Shown piece after piece: positions 50,851 through 58,542 of a stretch of DNA of 64,000 nt (the first letter of the stretch is position 1; each line of letters starts with the position of its first letter). The stretch spans positions 1 to 64,000 of the forward strand of contig NZ_PGGW01000067.1 of assembly GCF_002794255.1 (NCBI RefSeq), read 5' to 3'. The DNA comes from Streptomyces carminius. GTDB taxonomy: Bacteria; Actinomycetota; Actinomycetes; Streptomycetales; Streptomycetaceae. A model generated the notes under the pieces. The model had not been told where the DNA came from, made no database searches, and saw only the letters and a list, made by a program, of their open reading frames with translations. The position numbers and the translations under genes are program-made.

Positions 50851-51918
50851 TTGAAACCAAGACGGACACTCACACGGCGCATGGCCGTCGCGGGCGCGTG
50901 CGCGGCGGCGCTCCTCTGCGGCCCCTCCGTTCCGGTGAGCGCGGACACCGCGGCTGGGACCGCGCACCTCACGCCCGCCGACGCCACCGACCTGGCCGCC
51001 GACCTCGCCGGCGCGCTGAAGGACGACATGGCGGGCGCCTACTACGACGCCGGGGAACGGAAACTGGTGGTCAACGTCCTCACCCCGCAGGCCGCGGAGA
51101 GGGCCCGGCAGGCCGGGGCCGAACCCCGGACGGTCCGGTACTCCAGCGCCCGGCTCGACGCCGTGCGGGACGGCCTCACGGCCGGGGCCGTGCCCGGTAC
51201 CGCACGTGCCGTCGACCCCCGGCTCAACCGGGTCGTCGTCACCGCGGACGACACGGTCCGCGGCGACGACCTGAGGACGCTGCGGGAGCGGGTCGGGGCG
51301 CAGGGCGGCGCGGCCGTCCTGCGGCAGGTCCCGGACAGGTTCAGCCCCTACCTCATGGGCGGCGACGAGATCCGGCGGGGCGACGGCGTGGGCTGCTCGC
51401 TGGGCTACAACGTCACCCGGAACGGTCTGCCGTACTTCCTGACCGCCGGCCACTGCGCCCGGGTCATGGACCGCTGGTACCCGGCCCGGAGCGGCCGGAT
51501 GGCGGGCATCACGGTGGCGAGCACCTTCCCGGGCGACGACCACGCCCTGGTGCGCTACGTCGCCCGGGTGGACCGCCCGAGCCGGGTCAACCTCTACAAC
51601 GGCTCCAGCCAGGCCATCAACCGGGCGGCCGACCCCATCGTCGGCCAGCCGGTACGGCGCAGCGGCTTCGCCACCGGGGTCCGGGAGGGCCGGGTCACGG
51701 CGCTGGATGTCTCGGTGACCTATCGGCAGGGCACGGTCCACGGCCTGATCCAGACCACCGCCTGCGCGGAGCCCGGCGACAGCGGCGGACCGCTGTTCTG
51801 GGGCGACACCGGCCATGGAATGACCTCCGGCGGGCGCGGTGACTGCACCCGGGGCGGTGAGACCTTCCACCAGCCGCTGACCGAGGCGCTGCGGGACAAC
51901 GGCGCCCGGCTCGGCTGA
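50851..51918 (+). CDS. Secreted S1 serine protease with long propeptide, streptogrisin-like
   Basis: A 355-aa prepro-protease, about 57 aa longer than its neighbour because of a longer propeptide (about 32-165). Signal peptide about 1-31 ('PRRTLTRRMAVAGACAAALL' then 'VSA'). Catalytic His201 (TAGHC), Asp230 (GDDHALVRY) and Ser311 (GDSGGP) are all present, with the TAGHC and GDCTRGG cysteines. The mature part is clearly related to the upstream enzyme but diverged (MGGDEIRRGDGVGCSLGYNV). Start TTG 50851: GGGAGG is 8 nt upstream. The upstream palindrome suggests separate regulation. A 19-bp terminator follows. Confidence 0.92.
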   Translation: MKPRRTLTRRMAVAGACAAALLCGPSVPVSADTAAGTAHLTPADATDLAADLAGALKDDMAGAYYDAGERKLVVNVLTPQAAERARQAGAEPRTVRYSSARLDAVRDGLTAGAVPGTARAVDPRLNRVVVTADDTVRGDDLRTLRERVGAQGGAAVLRQVPDRFSPYLMGGDEIRRGDGVGCSLGYNVTRNGLPYFLTAGHCARVMDRWYPARSGRMAGITVASTFPGDDHALVRYVARVDRPSRVNLYNGSSQAINRAADPIVGQPVRRSGFATGVREGRVTALDVSVTYRQGTVHGLIQTTACAEPGDSGGPLFWGDTGHGMTSGGRGDCTRGGETFHQPLTEALRDNGARLG

Positions 51919-51956
51919 GGCACGGAGGGGGAGGGACCGGGGGAGAACACGACGCG

Positions 51957-51997
51957 CGACCGGCCCGGCACCGCCGACGGCGGTGCCGGGCCGGTCG
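51957..51997. terminator. Bidirectional terminator, protease / asd
   Basis: A perfect 19-bp stem, 51957-51975 with 51979-51997, and a 3-nt loop, between the convergent protease and asd genes. Confidence 0.9.
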
Positions 51998-52022
51998 TAC
52001 GGCCGTTGCGGGTGCGGAAGGG

Positions 52023-53051
52023 TCAGCGTGCCTCGGCCGCGACCAGTTCCGCGATCTGCACGGCGTTGAGGGCCGCGCCCTTGCGGAGGTTGTCACCGGC
52101 GCAGAACAGGGCCAGCCCGTGCTCGGCCGTCTCGTCCGCGCGGATCCGGCCCACGTACGTCGCGTCCCGGCCGGCGGCCTGCTGCGGGGTGGGGATCTCG
52201 GAGAGGGCCACCCCCGGGGCGCCGTCCAGCAGCTCCAGCGCGCGCCGCGGGGTGAGGGGACGCTCGAAGCGGGCGTTGATCTGGAGGGAGTGGCCGGTGA
52301 AGACCGGCACCCGCACACAGGTGCCCGAGACCTTCAGCGCGGGGATGCCGAGGATCTTGCGGCTCTCGTTGCGGAGCTTCTGCTCCTCGTCGGTCTCGCC
52401 CAGGCCGTCGTCCACGACGGACCCCGCCATCGGCAGCACGTTGAAGGCGATGGGGCGCACGTACTTGTCCGGCGCGGGGAAGTCCACCGCCGAGCCGTCG
52501 TGGGCGAGCCGGGTGGCGTCGCCCTCGACCGCCTTGCGGACCTGCTCGTCCAGCTCGGCGACACCGGCCAGGCCGCTGCCGGACACCGCCTGGTAGGTGG
52601 ACACGACCACGCCGGCCAGTCCCGCCTCGGCGTGCAGCGGCTTCAGCACCGGCATCGCGGCCATGGTGGTGCAGTTCGGGTTGGCGATGATGCCCTTGGG
52701 GCGCTCGGCGGCGGCCTCCGGGTTCACCTCGGAGACCACCAGCGGGACCTCCGGGTCCAGCCGCCAGGCGGAGGAGTTGTCGATGACGACCGCCCCGGCC
52801 GCGGCCACCTTCGGCGCCAGCGCCTTCGAGGTCGAGCCGCCCGCGGAGAACAGCACGATGTCCAGACCCGCGTAGTCGGCCGTGGTGGCGTCCTCGACGG
52901 TGACCTCGCCGTCCCGCCAGGGCAGTGTCCGCCCGGCGGAGCGCGCCGAGGCGAACAGCCGCAGCTCGTCCACCGGGAAATCGCGCTCGGCCAGGATCTC
53001 CCGCATCACACCGCCGACCTGACCGGTGGCTCCGACGATCCCGATTCTCAT
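52023..53051 (-). CDS. asd: Aspartate-semialdehyde dehydrogenase
   Basis: A 342-aa Asd: reduces aspartyl phosphate to aspartate semialdehyde, feeding lysine/diaminopimelate, methionine and threonine synthesis. N-terminal 'MRIGIVGATGQVGGVMREIL' is the NADP motif GATGxVG, Cys127 in NPNCTT is the catalytic nucleophile, and 'RVPVFTGHSLQINARFE' contains the catalytic His. AAGGAG precedes ATG 53051. It is alone here, without an aspartokinase gene, so it may be a second Asd or the sole copy separated from ask. Predicted start site follows a TAGAGG-like -10 about 75 nt upstream. Confidence 0.95.
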   Translation of the reverse strand: MRIGIVGATGQVGGVMREILAERDFPVDELRLFASARSAGRTLPWRDGEVTVEDATTADYAGLDIVLFSAGGSTSKALAPKVAAAGAVVIDNSSAWRLDPEVPLVVSEVNPEAAAERPKGIIANPNCTTMAAMPVLKPLHAEAGLAGVVVSTYQAVSGSGLAGVAELDEQVRKAVEGDATRLAHDGSAVDFPAPDKYVRPIAFNVLPMAGSVVDDGLGETDEEQKLRNESRKILGIPALKVSGTCVRVPVFTGHSLQINARFERPLTPRRALELLDGAPGVALSEIPTPQQAAGRDATYVGRIRADETAEHGLALFCAGDNLRKGAALNAVQIAELVAAEAR

Positions 53052-53665
53052 GGGGCTCCTTCTGTCGTCCGTGTCCCGCAGCCTCAGCCCTCTACCCTGC
53101 CCTGCCGGACGGGCGGGCGCCAAATCTCTTTGGCGTACGTCACACCCGGACGAGCAGGGCGTACGGCCTGCCGGCCGGTTCTCACCGGGGCCCGGCGGCG
53201 CCGGACCGTGCCCCGCTCACCGGTGCCGGAGCACAGGCCCCTGAACGGCTCGGGGCCACCGGCCGGGAGCCGCGGCGGCCGTTCCCCGTCGTCGGGGATC
53301 CGGCGGGACGGGCAGCCGGGGAGTGTATCCGGACACACCGGCGGCGCGGGGCGTACGGCGACGTCGGCACGGCCCGCGGACGTCCGGCGGGTCCCTACCC
53401 CGGGCGTGCCGGGGCCGGCCGGCTCGCCCCGGCGCCCCGGCACGCCGTCACACCGCCGGGCCGGTCCGTACCCGCTCCGGCTCGGAACGGGCACGGACCG
53501 GCCCGGCGCTCGCCCGCGCCGCCGCCGTCTCGGGCGGAGTCCCCGGCGCGGGGCGAGCCCCGGCCTCCCCTCCCCGCGGTACGTACGGGGAGGCCGGGGC
53601 GCCACCGTCGCCCCGGAGGGGCAGACGGGCGACGGCGGCGCGATCGTGGGTGCCGGACCGCCGGG
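53052..53665. other. 614-bp gap between asd and LPMO genes
   Basis: No gene is supported. CGCCAAATCTCTTTGGCG (53118-53135) is a perfect 7-bp dyad with a 4-nt centre about 67 bp upstream of the asd start, a candidate operator. 53558-53570 and 53587-53599 form a perfect 13-bp inverted repeat (CCCCGGCCTCCCC), likely the LPMO terminator on the minus strand. Confidence 0.6.
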
Positions 53666-54766
53666 TCAGGCGCGGTGGCGGGGCCGGGCCGAGCGACGGC
53701 GCGCGGTGACCAGCAGCACGGCTCCGCCCAGCATGACGGCCGCGGCGCCGCCGAGGGCGACGGCGGTGGTGCTGTCGTCGCCACCGGTCTCGGCGAGGTG
53801 CACCTGCTGCCCGCCGTCCCCACTGTCCCCGCCGTCCCCGGCCGGGGAAGCGGCGGCGCCGTTCGGAACCTTCCCGGACCCCTCGGTCCTCCCGGTCCCG
53901 GTCTCGGTCTTCCCGGTCTCCGTCTTATCGGCCCCGGTCTTCCCGGCAGGCTCGGCCGGCCTGCCGGTGCCGTCGGCGGGGAGGGGGGCGGTCTGCCGCT
54001 TCTCACCGTGCTCGTCGCCGCCGTGCCCGTCATGGCTCACGGTGGACTTCTCCGCGCTCTCCCGGATCTGCTCGTCGGTCGGCGCGGCCGGTGCGGTACC
54101 GGCACCGCCGCCACCGTTGCCGCCGCCGTTGCCGCCACCGAAGACGACGTCGGAGCAGGTGTAGAACGCCTCCGGGCTGTCCGAGCGCTGCCAGACGCTG
54201 TAGACCAGATGACGGCCGGACCGCTCGGGCACGGTGCCGGAGAAGACGTAGGAGCCGTTCTCCAGCCGGGGGCCGGTGACCTTCGCGAAGGGCTCCGGCT
54301 CCAGGTCCGACCATGCCAGCGGCTTGGCCGGGTCGTAGCCGGCCCTGGTGATGTAGAGCTCGAACGTGCCCTTGTGCGGTGCGGTGGCCCGGTAGCGGAA
54401 CGTGTGGTCGCCGGCGGTCATGGGGGTGGCGGGCCAGTCGGAGCGGGGCAGGTCCAGGCCCTTGTACTTGTCGCGGCCCGCGCTGCACAGCTCCCCGTCC
54501 GGGATGATCCGGCGGTGGTGTCCCGCGGCGTCGGCGATGTTGACCTCGTTCCAGTCGTACAGCGGCTGGGTCCCGCCGGCGGCGACGAGCGCCTTGCACG
54601 CCGCGGACCGCGGCGCCTCCGGCCCTTCGGCGTGGCAGGCGGCCACCCGGCTGACCGGGTCGGTCAGGGAGCCGTGGGCGGCGGCGGGCGCGGCGGTCGG
54701 CAGGCACAGGGCGAACGGCGCCGTGCCGGCGGCTACGAGGGCGGCGGCCCTGCGGCTAACGGTCAT
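53666..54766 (-). CDS. AA10 lytic polysaccharide monooxygenase with sortase signal
   Basis: A 366-aa secreted copper enzyme cleaving chitin or cellulose oxidatively. The signal peptide ends AAPAAA|H, leaving His31 as the mature N-terminus; His31 and His121 (AGDHTFRY) form the copper brace and Phe201 is at the axial site (EAFYTC). Cysteines are typical (VAAC, SAAC, ELC, YTC). After the AA10 domain (to about 208) come a Gly/Asn linker, a His/Asp-rich stretch 'SHDGHGGDEHGEK', KTETG repeats, then LAETG (324-328), a hydrophobic helix and a basic tail: a class E-type sortase signal. So the enzyme is probably cell-wall-anchored. GGAGGAG upstream of ATG 54766. Confidence 0.93.
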   Translation of the reverse strand: MTVSRRAAALVAAGTAPFALCLPTAAPAAAHGSLTDPVSRVAACHAEGPEAPRSAACKALVAAGGTQPLYDWNEVNIADAAGHHRRIIPDGELCSAGRDKYKGLDLPRSDWPATPMTAGDHTFRYRATAPHKGTFELYITRAGYDPAKPLAWSDLEPEPFAKVTGPRLENGSYVFSGTVPERSGRHLVYSVWQRSDSPEAFYTCSDVVFGGGNGGGNGGGGAGTAPAAPTDEQIRESAEKSTVSHDGHGGDEHGEKRQTAPLPADGTGRPAEPAGKTGADKTETGKTETGTGRTEGSGKVPNGAAASPAGDGGDSGDGGQQVHLAETGGDDSTTAVALGGAAAVMLGGAVLLVTARRRSARPRHRA

Positions 54767-55014
54767 CTGCGGTACTCCTCCAGCCACGGGGGCGGGTGGT
54801 ACGGGTGGGGGAGCCGGCCCCGTCCCCCCGCGAACGGGGCCCGGCAGCACGCACGTTAGCCGCGTTCGAAGCCCCTTCCAGGGCCTTCCGGCCTGGTCCG
54901 GCGATCCTTATGCCGCCGTTAAGGCGCCGTTGAGCGGGGCCACAGAGAACCCCCGCGGAGCGGCCCGCCCGGTTCGGGGGACGGACCTCCCGGGGCCGGG
55001 GCGCAGGGGGTGGG

Positions 55015-55581
55015 TCAGGAGCGGACCAGCAGGGTCAGGCCCGCCGCCGCGGCGCCGAGCGCGACGGCGGCGACGCCGTGGGAGAGCCGGTGCGAGCGCA
55101 GGACGGGCAGGGCGCGGTCCACCGCCCAGCGGCCGGGGCCGGCGAGGGCGAGCGCGGCGGCGGCCGCGACGAGGAGGAGCTCGTACTCCACGCCCTGGGG
55201 CGAGAAGAAGCCGCCGTCCCACTTGACGGCCACCGCGTTGAGCATGGTGCCCAGCACCGCGGCCCCGGCGAGCGGGGTGAGCAGGCCGAGGACGAGGGCG
55301 AGCCCGCCCAGGGTCTCGGTGAGGGCGGCGACCAGGGCCATCGTCCCCGCGGCCGGGTAGCCGACCGAGGCGAAGAACTGCTCGGTGCCCTCCAGCCCTC
55401 CGCCGTCGAACCAGCCGAAGAGCTTCTGCGTGCCGTGCACGGCCATGATCAGGCCGAGGGCGAGACGCAGCAGCAGGAGTCCGGCGTCCTGGGCCGGGGT
55501 CGGGGTCGCCGGGCCCGGGGCGGTGGCGGGCGCGCCGGTGTACCGGGTGGTGCCGTCGTACATGCCGGTGGGGGCGGTCAT
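55015..55581 (-). CDS. DoxX family membrane protein
   Basis: A 188-aa DoxX protein with four hydrophobic helices (about 33-180). Typical 'LLLRLALGLIMAVHGTQKLF' and 'AALTETLGGLALVLGLLTPLAG' (in parts: HGTQKLFGWF, ETLGGLALVLG) motifs are seen. DoxX proteins are redox or thiol-stress related membrane proteins (partners of SodA/SseA in mycobacteria). The N-terminal 30 residues are Pro/Thr-rich. GAGGAG precedes ATG 55581. Divergent from a MarR regulator with two shared palindromes, so it is very likely its target. Confidence 0.93.
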   Translation of the reverse strand: MTAPTGMYDGTTRYTGAPATAPGPATPTPAQDAGLLLLRLALGLIMAVHGTQKLFGWFDGGGLEGTEQFFASVGYPAAGTMALVAALTETLGGLALVLGLLTPLAGAAVLGTMLNAVAVKWDGGFFSPQGVEYELLLVAAAAALALAGPGRWAVDRALPVLRSHRLSHGVAAVALGAAAAGLTLLVRS

Positions 55582-55602
55582 ACGGGCTCCTCGAAGTTGT
55601 GG

Positions 55603-55668
55603 TTCGAATTCGAATCACTGACTCGGCGAGTGTAGTTTTAGATTCAAATTTGAACAACCGCGTAGAAT
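55603..55668. promoter_or_regulatory. DoxX/MarR divergent promoters with two palindromes
   Basis: Two 12-bp perfect palindromes, TTCGAATTCGAA (55603-55614) and TTCAAATTTGAA (55643-55654), start exactly 40 bp apart. For doxX (minus) TTGTTC (55652-55657) and TACACT (55629-55634) are spaced by 17 bp, with the second palindrome in the spacer and the first at about +10. For marR (plus) TAGAAT (55663-55668) ends 6 nt before ATG 55675, the leaderless arrangement. Confidence 0.85.
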
Positions 55669-55674
55669 GGCACC

Positions 55675-56133
55675 ATGAACGAGCCCCGTTGGCTGGACGA
55701 GCTGGAGATGGCGGCCTGGAAGGGCTTCCTGCAGGCGTGGCACCGCGTCAACCGGTGCCTGGACCAGCAGCTCAAGCAGGACGCGGGCCTGTCCCACCCG
55801 CAGTACGAGATCCTGGTCCACCTCGCGGCGGCCCCCGGAGGCGAACTCCGCATGACCGAGCTGGCCGAACGGCTGATCGCCTCCAAGAGCGGCCTGACCT
55901 ACCAGGTCGGCCAGCTGGAGAAGCGGGGCCTGGTACGGCGCCGCGCCTGCCCCAGCGACGTCCGCGGCGTCTTCGCGGTGCTCACCGACACCGGGCGCGA
56001 GACACTGCGCGAGGCCGCGCCCGGCCATGTGGAGGCGGTGCGCGAGGTACTCGTCGACGTCCTCGACCGCGAGCAGCTCGCCGTGCTCGCCGAGGCGTTC
56101 GGCAAGGTCGGCCACCGGCCGCGGCCGAGCTGA
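55675..56133 (+). CDS. MarR family transcriptional regulator
   Basis: A 152-aa MarR: helical dimerisation N-terminus 'MAAWKGFLQAWHRVNRCLDQ', winged helix with 'LAAAPGGELRMTELAERLI', recognition helix 'SKSGLTYQVGQLEKRGLVRR' and wing 'CPSDVRGVFAVLTDTG'. The Cys in the N-terminal helix and the Cys in the wing could sense oxidants, but this is inference. No ribosome binding site; TAGAAT 6 nt before the ATG implies leaderless mRNA. It should repress itself and the divergent doxX via the TTC(G/A)AA palindromes. Confidence 0.93.
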   Translation: MNEPRWLDELEMAAWKGFLQAWHRVNRCLDQQLKQDAGLSHPQYEILVHLAAAPGGELRMTELAERLIASKSGLTYQVGQLEKRGLVRRRACPSDVRGVFAVLTDTGRETLREAAPGHVEAVREVLVDVLDREQLAVLAEAFGKVGHRPRPS

Positions 56134-56260
56134 ACCCGGACCTCCCCGGTTCCGGCCGCCGTGGACCGGCGGAAACCGGCGGGGGATTGGTGCAGAATCG
56201 TCGGCGCGCCACGGCACCCCGCCCGGCGCCCCGAGTACCTCCCGCAGCAGGAGATGTGCC

Positions 56261-56641
56261 GTGCCCCTGAGGATCACCGTGGACCCGGACGCCCCCACCG
56301 CCCCGTACGAGCAGCTCCGCGCCCAGATCGCCGAACAGGCCCGCGGCGGTGCGCTGCCGGTCGGCCACCGGCTGCCCACCGTGCGCGCGCTGGCCGGGGA
56401 GCTGGGCCTGGCGGCCAACACCGTGGCCAAGGCGTACCGGGCCCTGGAGGCGGACGGGGTGATCGAGACCCGGGGACGCCACGGCACCTTCGTGGCCGCG
56501 GCCGGGGACGCCGCCGCCCGCGAGGCCGCCGCGGCCGCCGCGGAGTACGTCCGGCGGGCCCGGCGGCTGGGCCTGGACCGGGCCGCCGCGCTGGCCGCCG
56601 TCGAGGCCGCCCTGCGCGCCGGGTACGGTCCGGAGAGCTGA
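56261..56641 (+). CDS. GntR family regulator, YtrA subfamily
   Basis: A 126-aa short GntR protein: winged helix 'PYEQLRAQIAEQARGGALPV' through 'LPTVRALAGELGLAANTVAKAYRALEADGVIETRGRHGTF' (in parts: PTVRALAGELG, NTVAKAYRALEADG), then only a 40-residue helical tail and no ligand domain, as in the YtrA group that usually controls ABC transporters. None is adjacent here, so its target is elsewhere or is itself. GTG 56261 has GGAG 8 nt upstream. Confidence 0.9.
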   Translation: MPLRITVDPDAPTAPYEQLRAQIAEQARGGALPVGHRLPTVRALAGELGLAANTVAKAYRALEADGVIETRGRHGTFVAAAGDAAAREAAAAAAEYVRRARRLGLDRAAALAAVEAALRAGYGPES

Positions 56642-56681
56642 CCGCGCCGGACCCCGGACCGGTTCCGCCGCCCCGCGCGGG

Positions 56682-57278
56682 TCAGCCCGCGGCGAGCCGC
56701 TCCCGCGCCGCCATCAGGGCGAAGCCCAGCAGGTTGAGCCCGCGCCATTGCGCCGGGTCGGCCGCGCGTTCGTCGTCGGCGGCCAGACCGATGCCCCAGA
56801 TCCGGTCCAGCGGACTGGCCTCCACCAGCACCCGGCCTCCCCGGCGCCCCCCGGCCCGGGAGGCGTCCCCGGTGGCGAGCAGGAAGGCGCGCAGGTCCGG
56901 GTGCTGCCCGAACTTGTGGACGTTCCCCTCGACCACGATGCCGAAGCGGTGCCCGGCCCAGACCCCCTCGTCGAAGCCGCGCACGGTACGGCCCGCGGCC
57001 TTGGCCGCACCGGGCTCCGCCGCGGCGAGCACCCGCTCCTCGGCCGCCCCGTCCCCGAACAGCCGCGCCTTGGCGGCCATCATCCAGTGCTCTGCGGTGG
57101 CGTAGGCGACACCCGCCACGGTGAACGGGGCGGGCCACCACTGGCTGAGGCACTCCGGGCCCACCGGAGCGCCCCGCCGGGGGGAGTGCCCCCAGAAGTA
57201 CAGGTACTTCAGCGGCTCGCCGCGTGCCCGACGCGCCGTCAGCTCCGCCACCCGCCGCTCGGGCGCCGGGTCCGTCAC
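56682..57278 (-). CDS. NADAR (YbiA-like) domain protein
   Basis: A 198-aa NADAR-domain protein (YbiA/DUF1768). Signatures: 'YFWGHSP', 'LSQWWPAPFTVAGVAYATAEHWMMAAKARLF' (in parts: SQWWPAPF, TAEHWMMAAKA), 'WAGHRFGIVVEGNVHKF' and 'DRIWGIGLAADD'. NADAR enzymes hydrolyse N-glycosidic bonds, in YbiA-like proteins on riboflavin pathway intermediates, and other members remove ADP-ribose from guanine in nucleic acids. GTG 57278 overlaps the upstream AAA ATPase stop by 4 nt (GTGA), so the two are translated together. This suggests a shared task, but which substrate is used is not readable from sequence. Confidence 0.92.
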   Translation of the reverse strand: MTDPAPERRVAELTARRARGEPLKYLYFWGHSPRRGAPVGPECLSQWWPAPFTVAGVAYATAEHWMMAAKARLFGDGAAEERVLAAAEPGAAKAAGRTVRGFDEGVWAGHRFGIVVEGNVHKFGQHPDLRAFLLATGDASRAGGRRGGRVLVEASPLDRIWGIGLAADDERAADPAQWRGLNLLGFALMAARERLAAG

Positions 57279-58465
57279 AGGTACAGCCCCTGTTCGGCCG
57301 TACCGGGCCCGGACACCGCGGCCGGGACGGTGCCCCGGCGCAGCGCGTACAGCTCGGCCAGCGTCGCGCCGTCCCGGCCGACGCCCTCCTCCCGGCCCAG
57401 CCACCGCACCGCCTCGGCACGGGTCAGCGGGCCGGCCTCGATCCGGGCCAGGCAGCGGCCGGGCCGAACCACCGCCGGATGCAGCCGTTCCAGGTCCTCG
57501 TTGGTGGTCAGGCCGACCAGGATGTTGCGGCCCTGGCCCAGCAGCCCGTCGGTGAGGTTCAGCAGCCTCGACAGTGCCTGGCCGGTCGCGTGCTTGGCCT
57601 CGCCGCGGATCAGCTCGTCGCAGTCCTCCAGGAGAAGCAGCCGCCAGCGCTTGCCGTCCGGACCGTCGTCCTCCTGGCCGACGGCGATGTCCATGAGGTA
57701 GCCGACCTCGTTGAACAGCCGCTCCGGGTCGAGTACGCAGTCCACCTGGCACCAGTCCCGCCAGGAACGGGCCAGGGTGCGCAGGGCCGAGGTCTTGCCG
57801 GTGCCCGGTGGGCCGTGGAGCAGCAGCAGCCGGCCCGTGATGTCGTCCGGGGAGGTCTTCATCAGGCCGTCCATGGCCTCGGCGACCGGGGCCGGGTAGT
57901 TGCCGCGGATCTCCTCCCAGCTCCCGGCCGTGATCCGGCGCGTGGTGCGGTGCGGGCCGCGGCGCGGCGAGTTGTACCAGAAACCCATGGTGACGTCCTC
58001 GGGCGCGGGCTCCGGCTCCTCGTCGGCGCCGTCCAGGGCCGCCCGCAGCGTCCGTTCGGCCAGTTCCTCGCTGACGGCCGTCACCGTCACGTCGACGCCC
58101 TGGTTCCAGCGGGAGACCAGCACCGTCCAGCCCTCGCCCTCGGCGAGGACCGTCTCCCGTCCGCCGTCGCGCGCCGAGCGCAGCACCAGCGCGTCCGGCG
58201 GCAGCAGGGACAGCCCCTTGCCGGCCCGGTTCAGGGAGCGGCCGTGGGCGTGCGGCTGTTCGCCAGTGGTGAAGCGACCCAGGAACAGGGCGTCGATCAC
58301 GTCGGAGGGGGAGTCGCTGTCGTCGATGCCCAGCCGGACGGGCAGCCGGGAGGAGAGCTGCGCGGACAGCCGGGAGGGGAGGTGGGCGGAGGGGCGGGTG
58401 GGCGGACGGACGGGCAGGGTTTCCTCGGTCGGCCGGGCGGGATGGTCGGCACACATGGGCCTCAT
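57275..58465 (-). CDS. DUF5925 domain AAA family ATPase
   Basis: A 396-aa protein: N-terminal about 40-190 is a DUF5925-like region, C-terminal AAA domain with Walker A GPPGTGKT (218-225), Walker B LLLLEDCDEL (about 276-285), sensor-1-like 'LVGLTTNEDLERLHPAVVRPGR' (in parts: LVGLTTNEDL, HPAVVRPGR) containing the arginine finger region. AAA proteins of this shape remodel protein or nucleic-acid complexes. Two starts, ATG 58465 and ATG 58456, both without a clear ribosome binding site. Overlaps the NADAR gene by 4 nt, forming an operon in the order ATPase-NADAR. Confidence 0.88.
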   Translation of the reverse strand: MRPMCADHPARPTEETLPVRPPTRPSAHLPSRLSAQLSSRLPVRLGIDDSDSPSDVIDALFLGRFTTGEQPHAHGRSLNRAGKGLSLLPPDALVLRSARDGGRETVLAEGEGWTVLVSRWNQGVDVTVTAVSEELAERTLRAALDGADEEPEPAPEDVTMGFWYNSPRRGPHRTTRRITAGSWEEIRGNYPAPVAEAMDGLMKTSPDDITGRLLLLHGPPGTGKTSALRTLARSWRDWCQVDCVLDPERLFNEVGYLMDIAVGQEDDGPDGKRWRLLLLEDCDELIRGEAKHATGQALSRLLNLTDGLLGQGRNILVGLTTNEDLERLHPAVVRPGRCLARIEAGPLTRAEAVRWLGREEGVGRDGATLAELYALRRGTVPAAVSGPGTAEQGLYL

Positions 58466-58542
58466 GATCCGGCACCACCGCGCCGCGCGCACGCGGGTTT
58501 TCCGGGACGTCCCCGTTCCGTGCCCCGCCGGCCGGCCCGCCG

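Noticed and set aside
52119..54859. Long plus-strand frames across asd and the LPMO gene
   Set aside because: Antisense to two confidently identified genes; no ribosome binding site.
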